Notes: generated by a model not told the origin, from the sequence alone. A stretch of DNA of 64,000 bases from CAVVUF01 sp963751425 (GCA_963751425.1 CAVVUF010000002.1:1116001-1180000), one strand, 5' to 3'; shown: positions 24,693 to 33,564, counted from the stretch's first letter. Numbers and translations are program-made.

Positions 24693-25348
24693 ATTTGAGA
24701 GCGAAGAAGTTAGGCGTTTTGATCCGTGATGCACGCACCTTTGCCTGCCGGAGTCTCTCTGAATGCGCGGAAACCCTGGGTTTACCGCAGGCTGCTTATG
24801 AAGCTTATGAAATGGGCGAGCAATCGCCTTCCTTGCCGGAGCTTGAGCTGCTGTCTTATTATTTCGGAGTTCCTTTAGAGCATTTTTATGGTAACCAACT
24901 GCTCGAGCGGAACCATCGCTTTAAAGAAAATGTTGATCTTGAGGTTCTCATCGGTCTCAGGCAGCGCATGGTCGGCACCCTGATCCGCAAGGCGCGTAAA
25001 GAAGCCAACTTGAGCCTCGAAAGCCTATCAGAGACAACTGGGGTTGCACCAGCGGTATTGGAAGCTTATGAGCTGGGGGAGCGCCCCGTGCCCGTTCCGG
25101 AGCTAGATGCCATTGCCTTTGCATTGGGGAGTACGGTCAAGGATTTTCAAGATAAGCGCGGACCGGTTGGCTTGTGGTTTGCCCAGGAAGATGCGCTCAA
25201 AGCCTTCCAGAATCTTTCTCCGGAAATGCAGGATTTTGTCTCAAAGCAGGTCAACCGCCCTTACCTTGAGCTGGCACTGCGCCTGAGCCAGTTGTCAGTA
25301 GAGAAGCTGCGCTCGGTAGGGGAAGTGCTGCTGGAAATTACCCTATAG
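24669..25348 (+). CDS. Double-HTH (XRE-type) regulator
   Basis: About 225 residues with two Cro/C1-type helix-turn-helix domains: residues ~10-65 (LIRDARTFACRSLSECAETLGLPQ, YEMGEQSPSLPELELLSYY) and ~95-150 (LIRKARKEANLSLESLSETTGVAP, YELGERPVPVPELDAIA). A C-terminal helical region follows. AAGGAG stands before ATG 24669 (MFTNPTAK), but the frame is open only from TTG 24695. A missing base in A4T3 at 24690-24696 reconciles both and also gives the upstream ATPase its stop. It is co-transcribed with cpaF. Tandem HTH proteins like this are frequent beside Chloroflexota signalling operons, an impression rather than a search result. Confidence 0.8.
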
Positions 25349-26134
25349 AGTTCCTTTGTACATACCGCCATCCACACTCAGCATCACGCCGGTGATGTAA
25401 GATGCGGCTGGTGAGAGCAAGAAAACAGCGGCATTAGCAAACTCTTCAGGCTGGCCCAAGCGCCCGAGGGGGCTTTCTTTGGCTTGCTTTTGGGTCTCTT
25501 CCAAGATGGTGGTCTGGTTTGCCCTGGCACGCGCCGCCATCAATTCCTGTACTCTTTCGGTTTCTGTCCAGGCTGGCAGGATGGCGTTGAAGCGGATGCC
25601 TTCAGAGCCAAGCTCCAAGGCCAGGGATTTGATCAAGCCCACCGTGGCGAGGCGCACGCTGTTAGACAGCACCAGGTTGGCGATGGGTTGTTTGACAGAA
25701 AAGGAGGTAATTGCCAGAACGCTGGCAGCTTTTGATTGGCGCAGGTAGGGGAGAGCCGCCCGGATCAGTCGCACGTGGCTCATCAAAGAGAGCTCCACCG
25801 CTTTGTTCCAGGTGGCGTCATCGAAAGACTCGAATTGTCCTGGCGGCGGTCCACCGGCATTGGTAACCAGCAGATCCAGACCGCCGAAGGCTTGCACGGT
25901 TTGGGCAACCAGTTTCTCTGGCAGGGCGGGGTCGGTCACATCACCGGGGCAGGCGATCACGGGGCTGCCGCTTTCTACTTGAAGGGCGGCAGCGGCTTTG
26001 GTTAATTTCTCGGGGTCGCGGCTGTTGAGGGCTACGCATGCGCCTTCCTGAGACAAGAGGTGGGCAGTGGCGTATCCCAACCCACGGCTGGCGCCAGTGA
26101 CGAGGGCGATTTTATCTTTGAGGCCTAAATTCAT
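25343..26134 (-). CDS. Short-chain dehydrogenase/reductase lacking the usual catalytic Tyr-Lys
   Basis: A 263-residue Rossmann-fold SDR. The NAD(P) motif TGASRGLGYA, the adenine-pocket NAGGPPPG and the C-terminal GVMLSVDGG are intact. The usual Ser is present in AITSFSVKQP, but where Y-x3-K is expected the sequence reads LVLSNSVRLATVG: Ser for Tyr and Arg for Lys. Such SNxxR variants form a real SDR subgroup rather than a mutation, but their chemistry must differ or be lost. GGAG precedes ATG 26134. It converges on the HTH regulator with a 6-bp overlap. Confidence 0.85.
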   Translation of the reverse strand: MNLGLKDKIALVTGASRGLGYATAHLLSQEGACVALNSRDPEKLTKAAAALQVESGSPVIACPGDVTDPALPEKLVAQTVQAFGGLDLLVTNAGGPPPGQFESFDDATWNKAVELSLMSHVRLIRAALPYLRQSKAASVLAITSFSVKQPIANLVLSNSVRLATVGLIKSLALELGSEGIRFNAILPAWTETERVQELMAARARANQTTILEETQKQAKESPLGRLGQPEEFANAAVFLLSPAASYITGVMLSVDGGMYKGTL

Positions 26135-26158
26135 GGTCGTTTTCTCCTGGTGGTAATA

Positions 26159-26190
26159 AAGCTCACGGATTACACAAGAAACACGAATAA
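26159..26190. repeat. Dispersed ACGGAT-type intergenic repeat, copy 1
   Basis: AAAGCTCACGGATTACAC with a partial follow-on (AAGAAACACGAAT) lies between the SDR and DUF503 genes. The same GCTCACGGATTACAC core recurs at 35186 and, modified, at 61952. Confidence 0.6.
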
Positions 26191-26228
26191 TACTTCCAAA
26201 AATAATGGATTTAATCTCGTGAAGTTAC

Positions 26229-26513
26229 CTAAAATAATTCCAATCTGTTCTCTTCCAGGCTTACATCGGGCCAGTTTCTTTCGATCCAGCGGGGTATTTC
26301 CGATAAGGCACGCTGGGTGTAGGCCGGGTCGTTGCTCACCAGGGCGCAGCCCAACACCGCCTCCTGCCAGGCATCCAGGCGACCGATCTCCGCGGTCGAG
26401 ATGTTAAATTCCTTATGCAGGCGCACCAGGAGGGGCTTCAGGCGGCTGCGCTTCTCTTTCAGTGAGCTGCAGCCAGGGAGTTGGATTTGCAGGGTAAGCA
26501 GTCCTAAGGACAT
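26229..26513 (-). CDS. DUF503 family protein
   Basis: About 94 residues from ATG 26513 (MSLGLLTLQIQLPGC). The DUF503 hallmarks are the leading beta strand, SSLKEKRSRLKPLLVRLHKEFN and the later AEIGRLDAWQEAVLGCALVSND. Family structures show a small ferredoxin-like fold, with function unknown. The frame extends upstream to 26552 but the extra residues do not fit the family. It is divergent from the DUF4230 gene with only 26 bp between them, so their promoters must overlap. Confidence 0.85.
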   Translation of the reverse strand: MSLGLLTLQIQLPGCSSLKEKRSRLKPLLVRLHKEFNISTAEIGRLDAWQEAVLGCALVSNDPAYTQRALSEIPRWIERNWPDVSLEENRLELF

Positions 26514-26526
26514 GGTCAATCTCAAG

Positions 26527-26532
26527 TATAAT
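26527..26532 (+). promoter_or_regulatory. -10 box 7 bp before the DUF4230 start
   Basis: A perfect TATAAT ends 7 bases upstream of ATG 26540, so transcription would begin at or next to the start codon and the mRNA would be leaderless. No Shine-Dalgarno is present. No good -35 is seen. Confidence 0.4.
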
Positions 26533-26539
26533 AAAAAAC

Positions 26540-27244
26540 ATGAATAACGCAAGAGACTCTCAAATTCGAGCCTGGGTTTTGGTTGGTGGGATATTATTGA
26601 TCATGGGCTTTTTTTCCCTCGCCTTCATCTTGCTGCTGCGCGCCTCATACCAACGTGTGCAGCAAGCGGTTGCGCCGGTCAACGAAGTGACGAACGGTTT
26701 GAGCACTCAGATTGCACTCGTGCTGCATCCCACACCTACGGTTGTGCCTGACCCAGTGACGGTGATCAACCAGGTGCGCTCGCTGGCGCGGCTGGAAACC
26801 ATCCAATACTCAGTGGAAAAAGTGATCAGTGCGGAGAATGGGCAGGGAGCGCTGGCGATTTTATTTGGTGATAAGCTCTTATTCGTGGCCCACGGGGTCG
26901 TCATTGCTGGGATAGACCTGGAAAAGCTGGGTCCTAAGGATATGTGGGTAGAAGATGGCGTTTTATATGTACGCCTGCCGGAGCCAGAGCTCTTTATCGC
27001 CACCCTGGATAACGATAAGTCGTATGTCTATGACCGTACCACTGGGCTGTTGACACACGGGGATGTCAACCTGGAAACCACCGCCCGGCGCGCTGCAGAA
27101 GAAGAGATTGAAAAAGCCGCTATCGAAGATGGCATCTTAGACCAGGCTGGAAAAAACGCTGAGAGTTTTATGTATCGCCTGCTGCGCGACCTGGGTTATC
27201 CAGAAGTAATCTTCGTCAAACCTGAGCCAACCCCAGTACCTTAG
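26540..27244 (+). CDS. DUF4230 membrane-anchored protein
   Basis: A 234-residue protein with one N-terminal transmembrane segment (residues 11-34, WVLVGGILLIMGFFSLAFIL), a short helical stalk, and a Pro/Thr linker HPTPTVVPDP. The extracytoplasmic domain has the DUF4230 pattern: VRSLARLETIQYSVEKVI, GVVIAGIDLEKL and LYVRLPEPELFIATLDNDKSYVYDR. The family's function is unknown. It lacks a ribosome-binding site and has a -10 box 7 bp from the ATG. Its 3' end converges on lipM, overlapping by a few bases if the lipM frameshift is corrected. Confidence 0.85.
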   Translation: MNNARDSQIRAWVLVGGILLIMGFFSLAFILLLRASYQRVQQAVAPVNEVTNGLSTQIALVLHPTPTVVPDPVTVINQVRSLARLETIQYSVEKVISAENGQGALAILFGDKLLFVAHGVVIAGIDLEKLGPKDMWVEDGVLYVRLPEPELFIATLDNDKSYVYDRTTGLLTHGDVNLETTARRAAEEEIEKAAIEDGILDQAGKNAESFMYRLLRDLGYPEVIFVKPEPTPVP

Positions 27245-28099
27245 ATCCGCTTCGTCCAGGAGGGGTGGGCGTATTTCTCACGCACCAGGTCTTCAGCGCG
27301 CTGCTGCTCCGAACTGGAAGGCTCAGAGGGGATGAGATTCCAGGTTTAAAACATTCTGAAAAGCGGTGACGAAAGCCTCGGCGGCTGCTTCCCAGGATAG
27401 GGCAACTCCCAGGCAAGCTTCAACGGTTGTGGCACGTTCCAGCAGCCTTTCAGCGGCTGCGGCTTGTGCGGAGGCGCCTGTGGAATCCTGCTCAGGATCA
27501 AAGTTGAGAACCTGAGTAATGCGCCGCAGGTCGCCGTAAAGCGGCAGCGAGCCGTGCTGCAAGATGCCTTCTTTCCGCCGAGCCTGGGCGCTGCCGATCA
27601 ATTTTTTCCCGTTGATGGTGATTTCGTAATTGGAGGGCACCTCGAAACAGACAGGTCCTTTGCGATTGCTCGATGGTGGCAGGAGCGGCTCAGCTTCTGA
27701 ACGCGCCGGCACGGCGAGCCGGTGCAGCGCTTCAAGGAGAGCCAAAGACAGGCGCTGGTAGCTTTCCAGAACGCTGCCGGCTAGGCGCGCCTCGGTGTGC
27801 GGACCGATCACGGAGTAAGTCAGCTCGTCGGTGTGCAGGATGGCACGCCCCCCGGTAGGGCGGCGCACCAGCTCCCAGCCGTGGGCTTGCAGCTCTGGGA
27901 CATTCACATCGGCAGCTGGCTGTGCCACTCCCAGGGAAAGGCAGGGCGGCTCCCAGGCATACAGGCGCAGGACAGGCAGTGCATTCTCGGCATGCATGCC
28001 TTCGAGGAGCGCCTCATCCAAAGCCATATTCCAGGCGCCGTGGGCTGGGGCAGTCTTGATCAATCTCCATGAGCTGAGAGCGAAGGTGGATGGCATCAT
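27241..28099 (-). CDS. lipM: Octanoyl/lipoyl transferase LipM-like, frameshifted at the end
   Basis: Cofactor transferase of the BPL/LplA/LipB family that moves octanoate from acyl carrier protein to GcvH. Motifs: ELVRRPTGGRAILH (ligand loop), GPVCFEVPSNYEI with the LipM-type catalytic Cys, and LIGSAQARRKEGILQHGSLPL. The frame as sequenced ends ESHPL at 27323. A one-base error near 27340 would continue it as LIPSEPSSSEQQRAEDLVREKY and AHPSWTKRI to a TAA at 27243-27241, an ending with the charged helix usual for the family. LplA ligase activity is less likely given the Cys. Confidence 0.85.
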
Positions 28100-28117
28100 T
28101 TCAGGTTTCGCAGAGTT

Positions 28118-30439
28118 CTATGGATAAGGATTTGGAGTTGACTCTGGCTCTGATCCTGGACCAGGATAAGGATTTGGCGCGGTGGCAGTCAAAGTCAAAC
28201 CTGGATTGCCGGTGGTGGTGACCGCGCGGGTTGGAGAAGGGGTGGGGGTGATCAAACCAATTTTTAAACGGGCGATCTTCGTGAAAGGACTCTGGCCGTT
28301 CTCCCACCAAAGTTTGATGTAGGTGTCGATGGCCTCCCGAACATTTCCTGAGAGCTCGTAGGCTAACCCCAGGTTATAGTAGAAGCGGTCACAGATGCGG
28401 TGGTTGAGACAGTTGAAACGACCGGAATTCAGTACATCCAGCAAGCTGTCTCGCACCAGGGTTGGATCAACTCCGGAGAGGAGCGCATCTTGATTTTCCA
28501 GGAGTGTGTCGCGTGTATACGTGGTGATCGGTGAAACTACCGCTGCAGGAACAAGATAAGGCTCTCCACCCCCAGGGATGCGTTTGAGCTGATAGCCTTT
28601 CTGGCTGTCGATTTGGAAAACGGGAGGTGTTGCAGCCGCCGGTTCATTGTAAAATGGCGCTGGCCGGTCGCGGGTTACCAGGTCGACAAATAACGGTCGC
28701 ACGCCATCCGATGCAGAAGCCAGGATCCAAAATTCCAGGCTCTGACCGGTGCGCGGCTGGATGGTGACCCAGCGCTCGGGCTTTCCATCCTGGTCGAAAT
28801 CGAAGAGCCCTGTGGCACGCATGGAAACGCCCAACTTGCGCAGCGTTTCATACACCTGGGTGAGGTCGGTCACCCCACTGGAGCGGATGATTTTGTCCAA
28901 CGCAGAGCGTAGATCACAGGAAGGCACTGCCTGGCAGGCGCGATAAAGGTCTTCTGGAGACTGGTAATTCTTCAAGAATTGTCCAGCCGCAGCCACCCAC
29001 GAACTCTCAGAGACTGTGGGGGCATTGATTAAATCCTGCAGGGTCTTAACTGCCTGGTCAGACTGCCCCGTGAGGGCCTGGAAGATCCCCTGCCTGTAGC
29101 GCAGCTCATCCCTGGCATCTGCCGGGTAGGGCTGCTCATCCAGGTCTTTTTTGGGAGGCCAAAGTGGGAGCAGAGTTTCGATCAGTGCCAGGTTGTCGGA
29201 GGCAGACCAGGAGCTGAGGGCGTGTTTCAAAACGGGTTCGCAATATTGTAAGTAGGAAGCCTGCGGTGAAACTTGAATCTCAGCAGGGGCTGGCACGAAC
29301 TGAGTTTGATCCCAGGCATAGGCTTGGGTGATCGTGACCGGGCATGCCGGGAAGAGGCTGGCTTTGACTGCTAACTGGTTCTCCCGGGTAGTTTCCAGGC
29401 TGGCAGAGAAACCTGTCTGCAGATCAATAGCTGAGGAAGGCTGTACGGACTGTTCTTGTGGCTCAGTGCCCGAGAGGCTAAAAATGCGCGGCTCAGCCAG
29501 GATGGTCGGCTGGTCAGGATCAGGTTGGTAGATCGATACTTCTGTTTTTCCATCCCCTGTCAGATCTCCCAAAAGGTGAACCGTTTCTGCAGGAGCGTTG
29601 AAATTAAAAACCTCGGTGATGGGCGTGACTTGAAGGTTGGCTGGCGTTTCCAGCAGCCATAGAAAAACGCCCCCCTCGACGATCTCGATCAAATCCTGGT
29701 TTAACTGGCCGGGTTCAGCGGGAATATTATCGATCTGCAAGGTTAATCTTGGCTCTTGGCGGTGGAACCATTCAGGCAGGTCTTCTACTCGCAGATCACC
29801 TTTTTTCAGAGCTCCCTGGATGAAACCCGCGTAGAGTTGTGCAGCCGCCGGATCGCCAACCTGCGCAAGGGCATAAGCCAGCTTCCACTGCCAATTGCTG
29901 GCACGCGGGTCATCTGGAAAACGCAGCAGGGCTTCCCGATAAGCATCTGCAGAGGCTCTGAATGCCGCGTGGTAGGCTGATTTCGATTTTTCCTCGGTGG
30001 TTGGGAAAGTAACATCGGGATATTCATCGGCCATTTGGGCAGCCTGATCCGCCAGGTCAGCCGTCCAGGGGATGAGCTGGTACCGGTCATTGAATCGTAC
30101 CGGCACAGCTCGTGTGATGGTCGGCAGGCGGGTAGGTGTGGGAGTCAGGGTGGGAGTAGGGGTGACAGTGGCCGTATCGGTCAGCCTGGGGCGGATTGTC
30201 CAGGTAGGCCGGGGGGTGCGGGTGGGGGTAGGGGTAAGCGTGGAGGTGGCGGTGATGGTGGGAGTCAGCGTGGCGCTGGGACGGTAAACCACCGCGGTGG
30301 GCAGCTCTGGGGGCTGGTAGGAGCTGACCGCCCACCAGCCAGTAGCCAGGAGAATCAGGATCAACAGCAGGACCATGAAGATAGTATACCGGCTGATGAA
30401 AGGCTGCTTTGAGGATGACTTTAAGTCTGGCGCTGGCAT
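28118..30439 (-). CDS. Membrane-anchored TPR-like repeat protein with Thr-Pro linker
   Basis: A 773-residue protein. A single transmembrane segment lies at ~19-38 (IFMVLLLILILLATGWW) with a basic start. Then comes a long Pro/Thr-rich linker (residues ~48-112, many TPT and TPTPT units). The large extracytoplasmic region has alpha-helical, TPR-like hairpins (ASADAYREALLRFPDD; YNLGLAYELSGNVREAIDTYIKLW) and a central FG-GAP/EF-like stretch LLGDLTGDGKTEV. A second Pro-rich tail ends NPYPGP. It is likely a surface or periplasm-side scaffold, and I recognise no enzyme. The linker's DNA contains strong G-runs on the + strand. Confidence 0.75.
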   Translation of the reverse strand: MPAPDLKSSSKQPFISRYTIFMVLLLILILLATGWWAVSSYQPPELPTAVVYRPSATLTPTITATSTLTPTPTRTPRPTWTIRPRLTDTATVTPTPTLTPTPTRLPTITRAVPVRFNDRYQLIPWTADLADQAAQMADEYPDVTFPTTEEKSKSAYHAAFRASADAYREALLRFPDDPRASNWQWKLAYALAQVGDPAAAQLYAGFIQGALKKGDLRVEDLPEWFHRQEPRLTLQIDNIPAEPGQLNQDLIEIVEGGVFLWLLETPANLQVTPITEVFNFNAPAETVHLLGDLTGDGKTEVSIYQPDPDQPTILAEPRIFSLSGTEPQEQSVQPSSAIDLQTGFSASLETTRENQLAVKASLFPACPVTITQAYAWDQTQFVPAPAEIQVSPQASYLQYCEPVLKHALSSWSASDNLALIETLLPLWPPKKDLDEQPYPADARDELRYRQGIFQALTGQSDQAVKTLQDLINAPTVSESSWVAAAGQFLKNYQSPEDLYRACQAVPSCDLRSALDKIIRSSGVTDLTQVYETLRKLGVSMRATGLFDFDQDGKPERWVTIQPRTGQSLEFWILASASDGVRPLFVDLVTRDRPAPFYNEPAAATPPVFQIDSQKGYQLKRIPGGGEPYLVPAAVVSPITTYTRDTLLENQDALLSGVDPTLVRDSLLDVLNSGRFNCLNHRICDRFYYNLGLAYELSGNVREAIDTYIKLWWENGQSPFTKIARLKIGLITPTPSPTRAVTTTGNPGLTLTATAPNPYPGPGSEPESTPNPYP

Positions 30440-30483
30440 TTGGGATTAAACTGTGGAAGTATTCCTTTTTATGGATGCTGTCA

Positions 30484-31395
30484 TCATTCGAGAGCAGCAA
30501 GCTCCTGCAGGGCTTTTTCGACCAGGTCTGGCCTGGTGGGGATTAGAGGAGGCCGTACAGGCCAGGCAGGCAGGTTATGCAGGCGAGGCAGCAGAGCTTT
30601 GAGGATGGAAGCGTTCGGAGCATAGGTGGACAAAATGTTTCGACGCACAATGAGCTGAGCCTGGGCTTGTGTATATGGCTTCCCGACATGGAAAGAGTCC
30701 CAGACCTCCCGGAGTAGGGGAGAAAAGAGGTTGGCCATGGCGGTGATGCAACCGCTGGCATGCTTTTCAAGCGCCTGTCCAAAGAGTCCGTCACTACCGG
30801 TCAAGACAATTAAATCCTCTCCAAAACGCTGACCGAGCTGTTGGCTATACTCGGATTCGCCAGATAAATCCTTCAGCCCGCCAAACTGCTGTGGAAAAGC
30901 ATCTTTTAGACGAGCGAGCAAGTCAATGGAGAGCGATACACCCGATATAGTCGGAATATGATAGCCCAGCAGCACGCCATCGCTCGGAACGGATTTTTGG
31001 ATAACATTTTGGTACCAGGCAAATAAGCCTTCATCGGTTGCTTTGCGGAAGTAATATGGCGGCAGAACAACAACACCATCGAAACCATGCTCGAAAGCCG
31101 CACGCGTGAGATGAATGGTATCATCCAGGCTGGGTGTACCGGTGCCGGCGAGCAGTTTAAATCCAGGAAGGTCTTGACGAAAAGTGGAAACCGCCCGGAA
31201 AACGCTGAGACGCTCTTTGGCTGAAAAAGAAGGTCCTTCCCCGGTCGTCCCAAAAAGCAGTACGCCATGACAGCCGCGCTGCGCTAAAAAATGTAGCAAT
31301 CCAGGCAGGGCTTCTACCTGGATTGAAAAGTCCTCATTATTAAGGGGTGTCAATGCTGCCGCAAAGACTCCATTTATTCGTTGTGAAGTTTGCAT
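30484..31395 (-). CDS. Dihydrodipicolinate synthase/N-acetylneuraminate lyase family aldolase
   Basis: A 303-residue class I aldolase of the DapA/NanA superfamily. LLFGTTGEGPSFSAKER carries the G-T-T-G-E substrate-carboxylate motif. LGYHIPTISGV supplies the catalytic Tyr, with His in place of the usual Asn. GLKDLSGES holds the Schiff-base Lys. The changed surroundings of Tyr and the Leu before KD suggest a substrate other than aspartate semialdehyde, for example a sugar acid. A lone gene with no lysine or sialic acid genes nearby. Confidence 0.8.
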   Translation of the reverse strand: MQTSQRINGVFAAALTPLNNEDFSIQVEALPGLLHFLAQRGCHGVLLFGTTGEGPSFSAKERLSVFRAVSTFRQDLPGFKLLAGTGTPSLDDTIHLTRAAFEHGFDGVVVLPPYYFRKATDEGLFAWYQNVIQKSVPSDGVLLGYHIPTISGVSLSIDLLARLKDAFPQQFGGLKDLSGESEYSQQLGQRFGEDLIVLTGSDGLFGQALEKHASGCITAMANLFSPLLREVWDSFHVGKPYTQAQAQLIVRRNILSTYAPNASILKALLPRLHNLPAWPVRPPLIPTRPDLVEKALQELAALE

Positions 31396-31518
31396 GGGTA
31401 GATTATAAATGATCTTTTCAAATTGCTACCGTATAAAACAAAATTGATGTAAAATTAATTAAAGCATATTTCGCATAACTTTTCCCAAACCTAGATTTTT
31501 CTTTTCAAGGAGATTCAA

Positions 31519-31956
31519 ATGGAAGATATCAAAACAATCGTAGGTTTCTTGCACAGGGTGCCTCTATTCCATTCGTTGAAGAACCGCCAATTAGAAACAA
31601 TGGCAAAGCGTTTCGTAGAACGCAGTTACCCTGCTGGTAAAGTGATTGTCACCCAGGGCCAGGGGGGAGAGGGTTTCTTTGTGGTCGTTTCCGGAAAGTG
31701 CCAGGCGGTTCGCGAGCGCTCGGATGGCGAGAAGATTGTGGTTAACAATTTCGAGACGGGTGATTTCTTCGGTGAGCTGGCTCTCCTGGATGAAACTGGG
31801 CTGCGCACAGCTACGGTATCTGCGACCGAAGACTCGAAATGCCTGGTGCTGACTCGCTGGGATTTTGTTGCTGTCCTAAAAGAAGACGTCGAGATGGCCA
31901 TCGAAATCTTGCAAGAGATGGCCAAGCGTTTCCGCATTGCTCTCGACGTGTTGTAA
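31519..31956 (+). CDS. Single cyclic-nucleotide-binding domain protein
   Basis: A 145-residue CRP-like sensor domain without a DNA-binding helix-turn-helix. The beta-roll is visible, with the phosphate-binding cassette GDFFGELALLDETGLRTATVSA, where Arg and the following Thr would bind cAMP or cGMP. A C-terminal helix ends the protein. Stand-alone domains of this kind control partners by contact. A class III cyclase at the window's left end shows the organism can make a cyclic nucleotide. AGGAG lies 7 bases before ATG 31519, and a very strong terminator follows. Confidence 0.85.
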   Translation: MEDIKTIVGFLHRVPLFHSLKNRQLETMAKRFVERSYPAGKVIVTQGQGGEGFFVVVSGKCQAVRERSDGEKIVVNNFETGDFFGELALLDETGLRTATVSATEDSKCLVLTRWDFVAVLKEDVEMAIEILQEMAKRFRIALDVL

Positions 31957-31980
31957 AGTTTTAGGTTTTTTTATAAATAT

Positions 31981-32025
31981 ATATTTGCAAGCAGGCGAAC
32001 AGCGCCTGCTTGCAAATATTTTTTT
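31981..32025. terminator. Strong intrinsic terminator, 17-bp perfect stem
   Basis: The arms 31981-31997 and 32003-32019 are exactly complementary over 17 bp, with a 5-nt loop AACAG and TTTTTTT after on the + strand. It separates the cNMP-binding gene from the convergent DUF35 gene and can serve both. Confidence 0.9.
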
Positions 32026-32374
32026 AAACTGGCTCGAACTTCAATCCATAAACATCCTCGCCATCCTTTACCCGCACTGGTTCCCAAGAGGCTTTGAGAG
32101 TCATCCCGATGCACAACGGATCTGCAGAATCGGCCTTGATCTGTCCCATGGCTTTGACCCCATTCTCAAATTCAGCAATGCCGATGACAAGATAGCGCTG
32201 ATCGAAGCCCCAGGGGAGGTTGTAGATGGTGGTAAAGGTGAGCAGTTTGACATTTCCCTGCGGTTGGATTTCGACGAAATCTCTGCCCTTACAAGACAGG
32301 CAGCGGTCATGGAAGGGATAATGGATGCGCCCACATTTTTTGCATTGGAATGCTGTGATGGCGATCTTCTTCAT
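32024..32374 (-). CDS. DUF35 OB-fold protein (acyl-CoA thiolase partner)
   Basis: About 116 residues from ATG 32374. It has a rubredoxin-like zinc ribbon, FQCKKCGRIHYPFHDRCLSCKG, then an OB-fold (VKLLTFTTIYNLPWGF, YLVIGIAEFENGVKAMGQI). DUF35 proteins pair with SCP-x-type thiolases and bind CoA substrates to channel intermediates, as shown for the archaeal thiolase/HMG-CoA synthase complex. The ATG overlaps the thiolase stop (ATGA), fitting a complex. It is the last gene of the long leftward operon and ends beside a shared terminator. Confidence 0.88.
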   Translation of the reverse strand: MKKIAITAFQCKKCGRIHYPFHDRCLSCKGRDFVEIQPQGNVKLLTFTTIYNLPWGFDQRYLVIGIAEFENGVKAMGQIKADSADPLCIGMTLKASWEPVRVKDGEDVYGLKFEPV

Positions 32375-33560
32375 GGCTGCACCCTCCGGTATATGAAGCA
32401 CAAAACATTGTTTCCAAACCCACCAAAGTTGATCGACAGGCCGGTTTCGGCATTTTTTACCTGGCGGGTTTTGGGCAGCTCATGACGCAGTTGGAAAACA
32501 ATCTCTACTGCCTGGGCGACACCCGTTGCGCCTACAGGATGTCCGCGTGCCTTCAACCCACCGGAGACGTTAATCGGAATCTGACCTCCCAGGCGGGTCT
32601 TACCGGCTTCGGCAGCCTTGCCTCCTTCGCCCTTCTTGAAAAAGCCGATGTGCTCGCTCTCGGCAATCTCCAGGATGGTGAAGGCATCGTGCAGCTCAGC
32701 CACGTGGATGTCAGATGGCTTGAGCTTGGCGCGCTCGAGGGCTTGTGCGGCAGCCAGGCTGACCGCTTTAAGGTCGGTGGGATCATCGCGCTCTTGCAGC
32801 GTATGGGTATCGGTGGCTTGACCAAAACCAGCAATCGCCACGCAAGGTTTGCCCGATTTCTTCGCCATTTCCAAGGGGCACAAGACGACCGCGGCAGCGC
32901 CATCACTCACCGGGCAGGCATCATACAGGTGCAGGGGGTCAGCGACGGTGGGGTTATTAACAATGGCATGGGGGCTTTCATAGATCCCCTCCCGGCTGAG
33001 CGCCATCTCAACGTGGGCATAGGGGTTCAAGGCGCCCATTTCCTGGTTTTTGAGGGCCACCTCTACAAGCATTTCGCGGGTCACTCCGTACTTTTCCATA
33101 TACAGGCGGGTGAACATGCCCGCCATGCCCGGCAGGGTAATGCCGTAAGGATATTCAACCTGGGGGTGGGTCATCGTGGCAACAAAATCGGTAGCCCGCC
33201 AGCCGGTGACCTCGCGCATTTTTCACCACCCACGACCAGAACATAGTCGTAATATCCCGAAGCCACCGCCAGCAGACCGTTCTTCAATGCCGAGCCACCC
33301 GAGGCGGGGCCGTTCTCTACCGTCTCAGCCGCAGCGGGCAAAAGGCTCAACCGGTCGACCAAGGAACTGGCGATCGAGGTTTGGTGTTGGATGATGCCGC
33401 CACCCATATTCCCCAAGTAGACCGCATCGACTGTACCATCTCCTAGCCCGGCGTCATCCAGAGCCTTCAGCGAAGCATAGGCCAGCATTTCCATCAAGGT
33501 ATCTTCATCGCGCCGGCCAAAGGGGATCATGCCGGCGCCGATAATTGCTACATCTCTCAT
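32371..33560 (-). CDS. SCP-x/thiolase-like protein, frameshifted, catalytic Cys replaced
   Basis: About 396 residues when joined across a one-base loss in the T5 run at 33219-33223: VLVVGGEK continues as MREVTGWRATDF. The fold is thiolase: N-terminal DVAIIGAGMIPFGRR, LHDAFTILEIAE, GGLKARGHPVGATG, NFGGFGNN. At the nucleophile position, where active thiolases have a Cys before A-S-G, it reads VENGPASGGSALK, with Pro instead of Cys. It may therefore be non-thiolytic and only bind acyl-CoA with its DUF35 partner. It starts 4 bp after the GNAT-like gene, inside the operon. Confidence 0.85.
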
Positions 33561-33564
33561 GGTG

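Noticed and set aside
32482..33246. 254-codon + strand frame opposite the thiolase gene
   Set aside because: Mirror of the thiolase coding strand. The minus strand gives known thiolase motifs and operon spacing.
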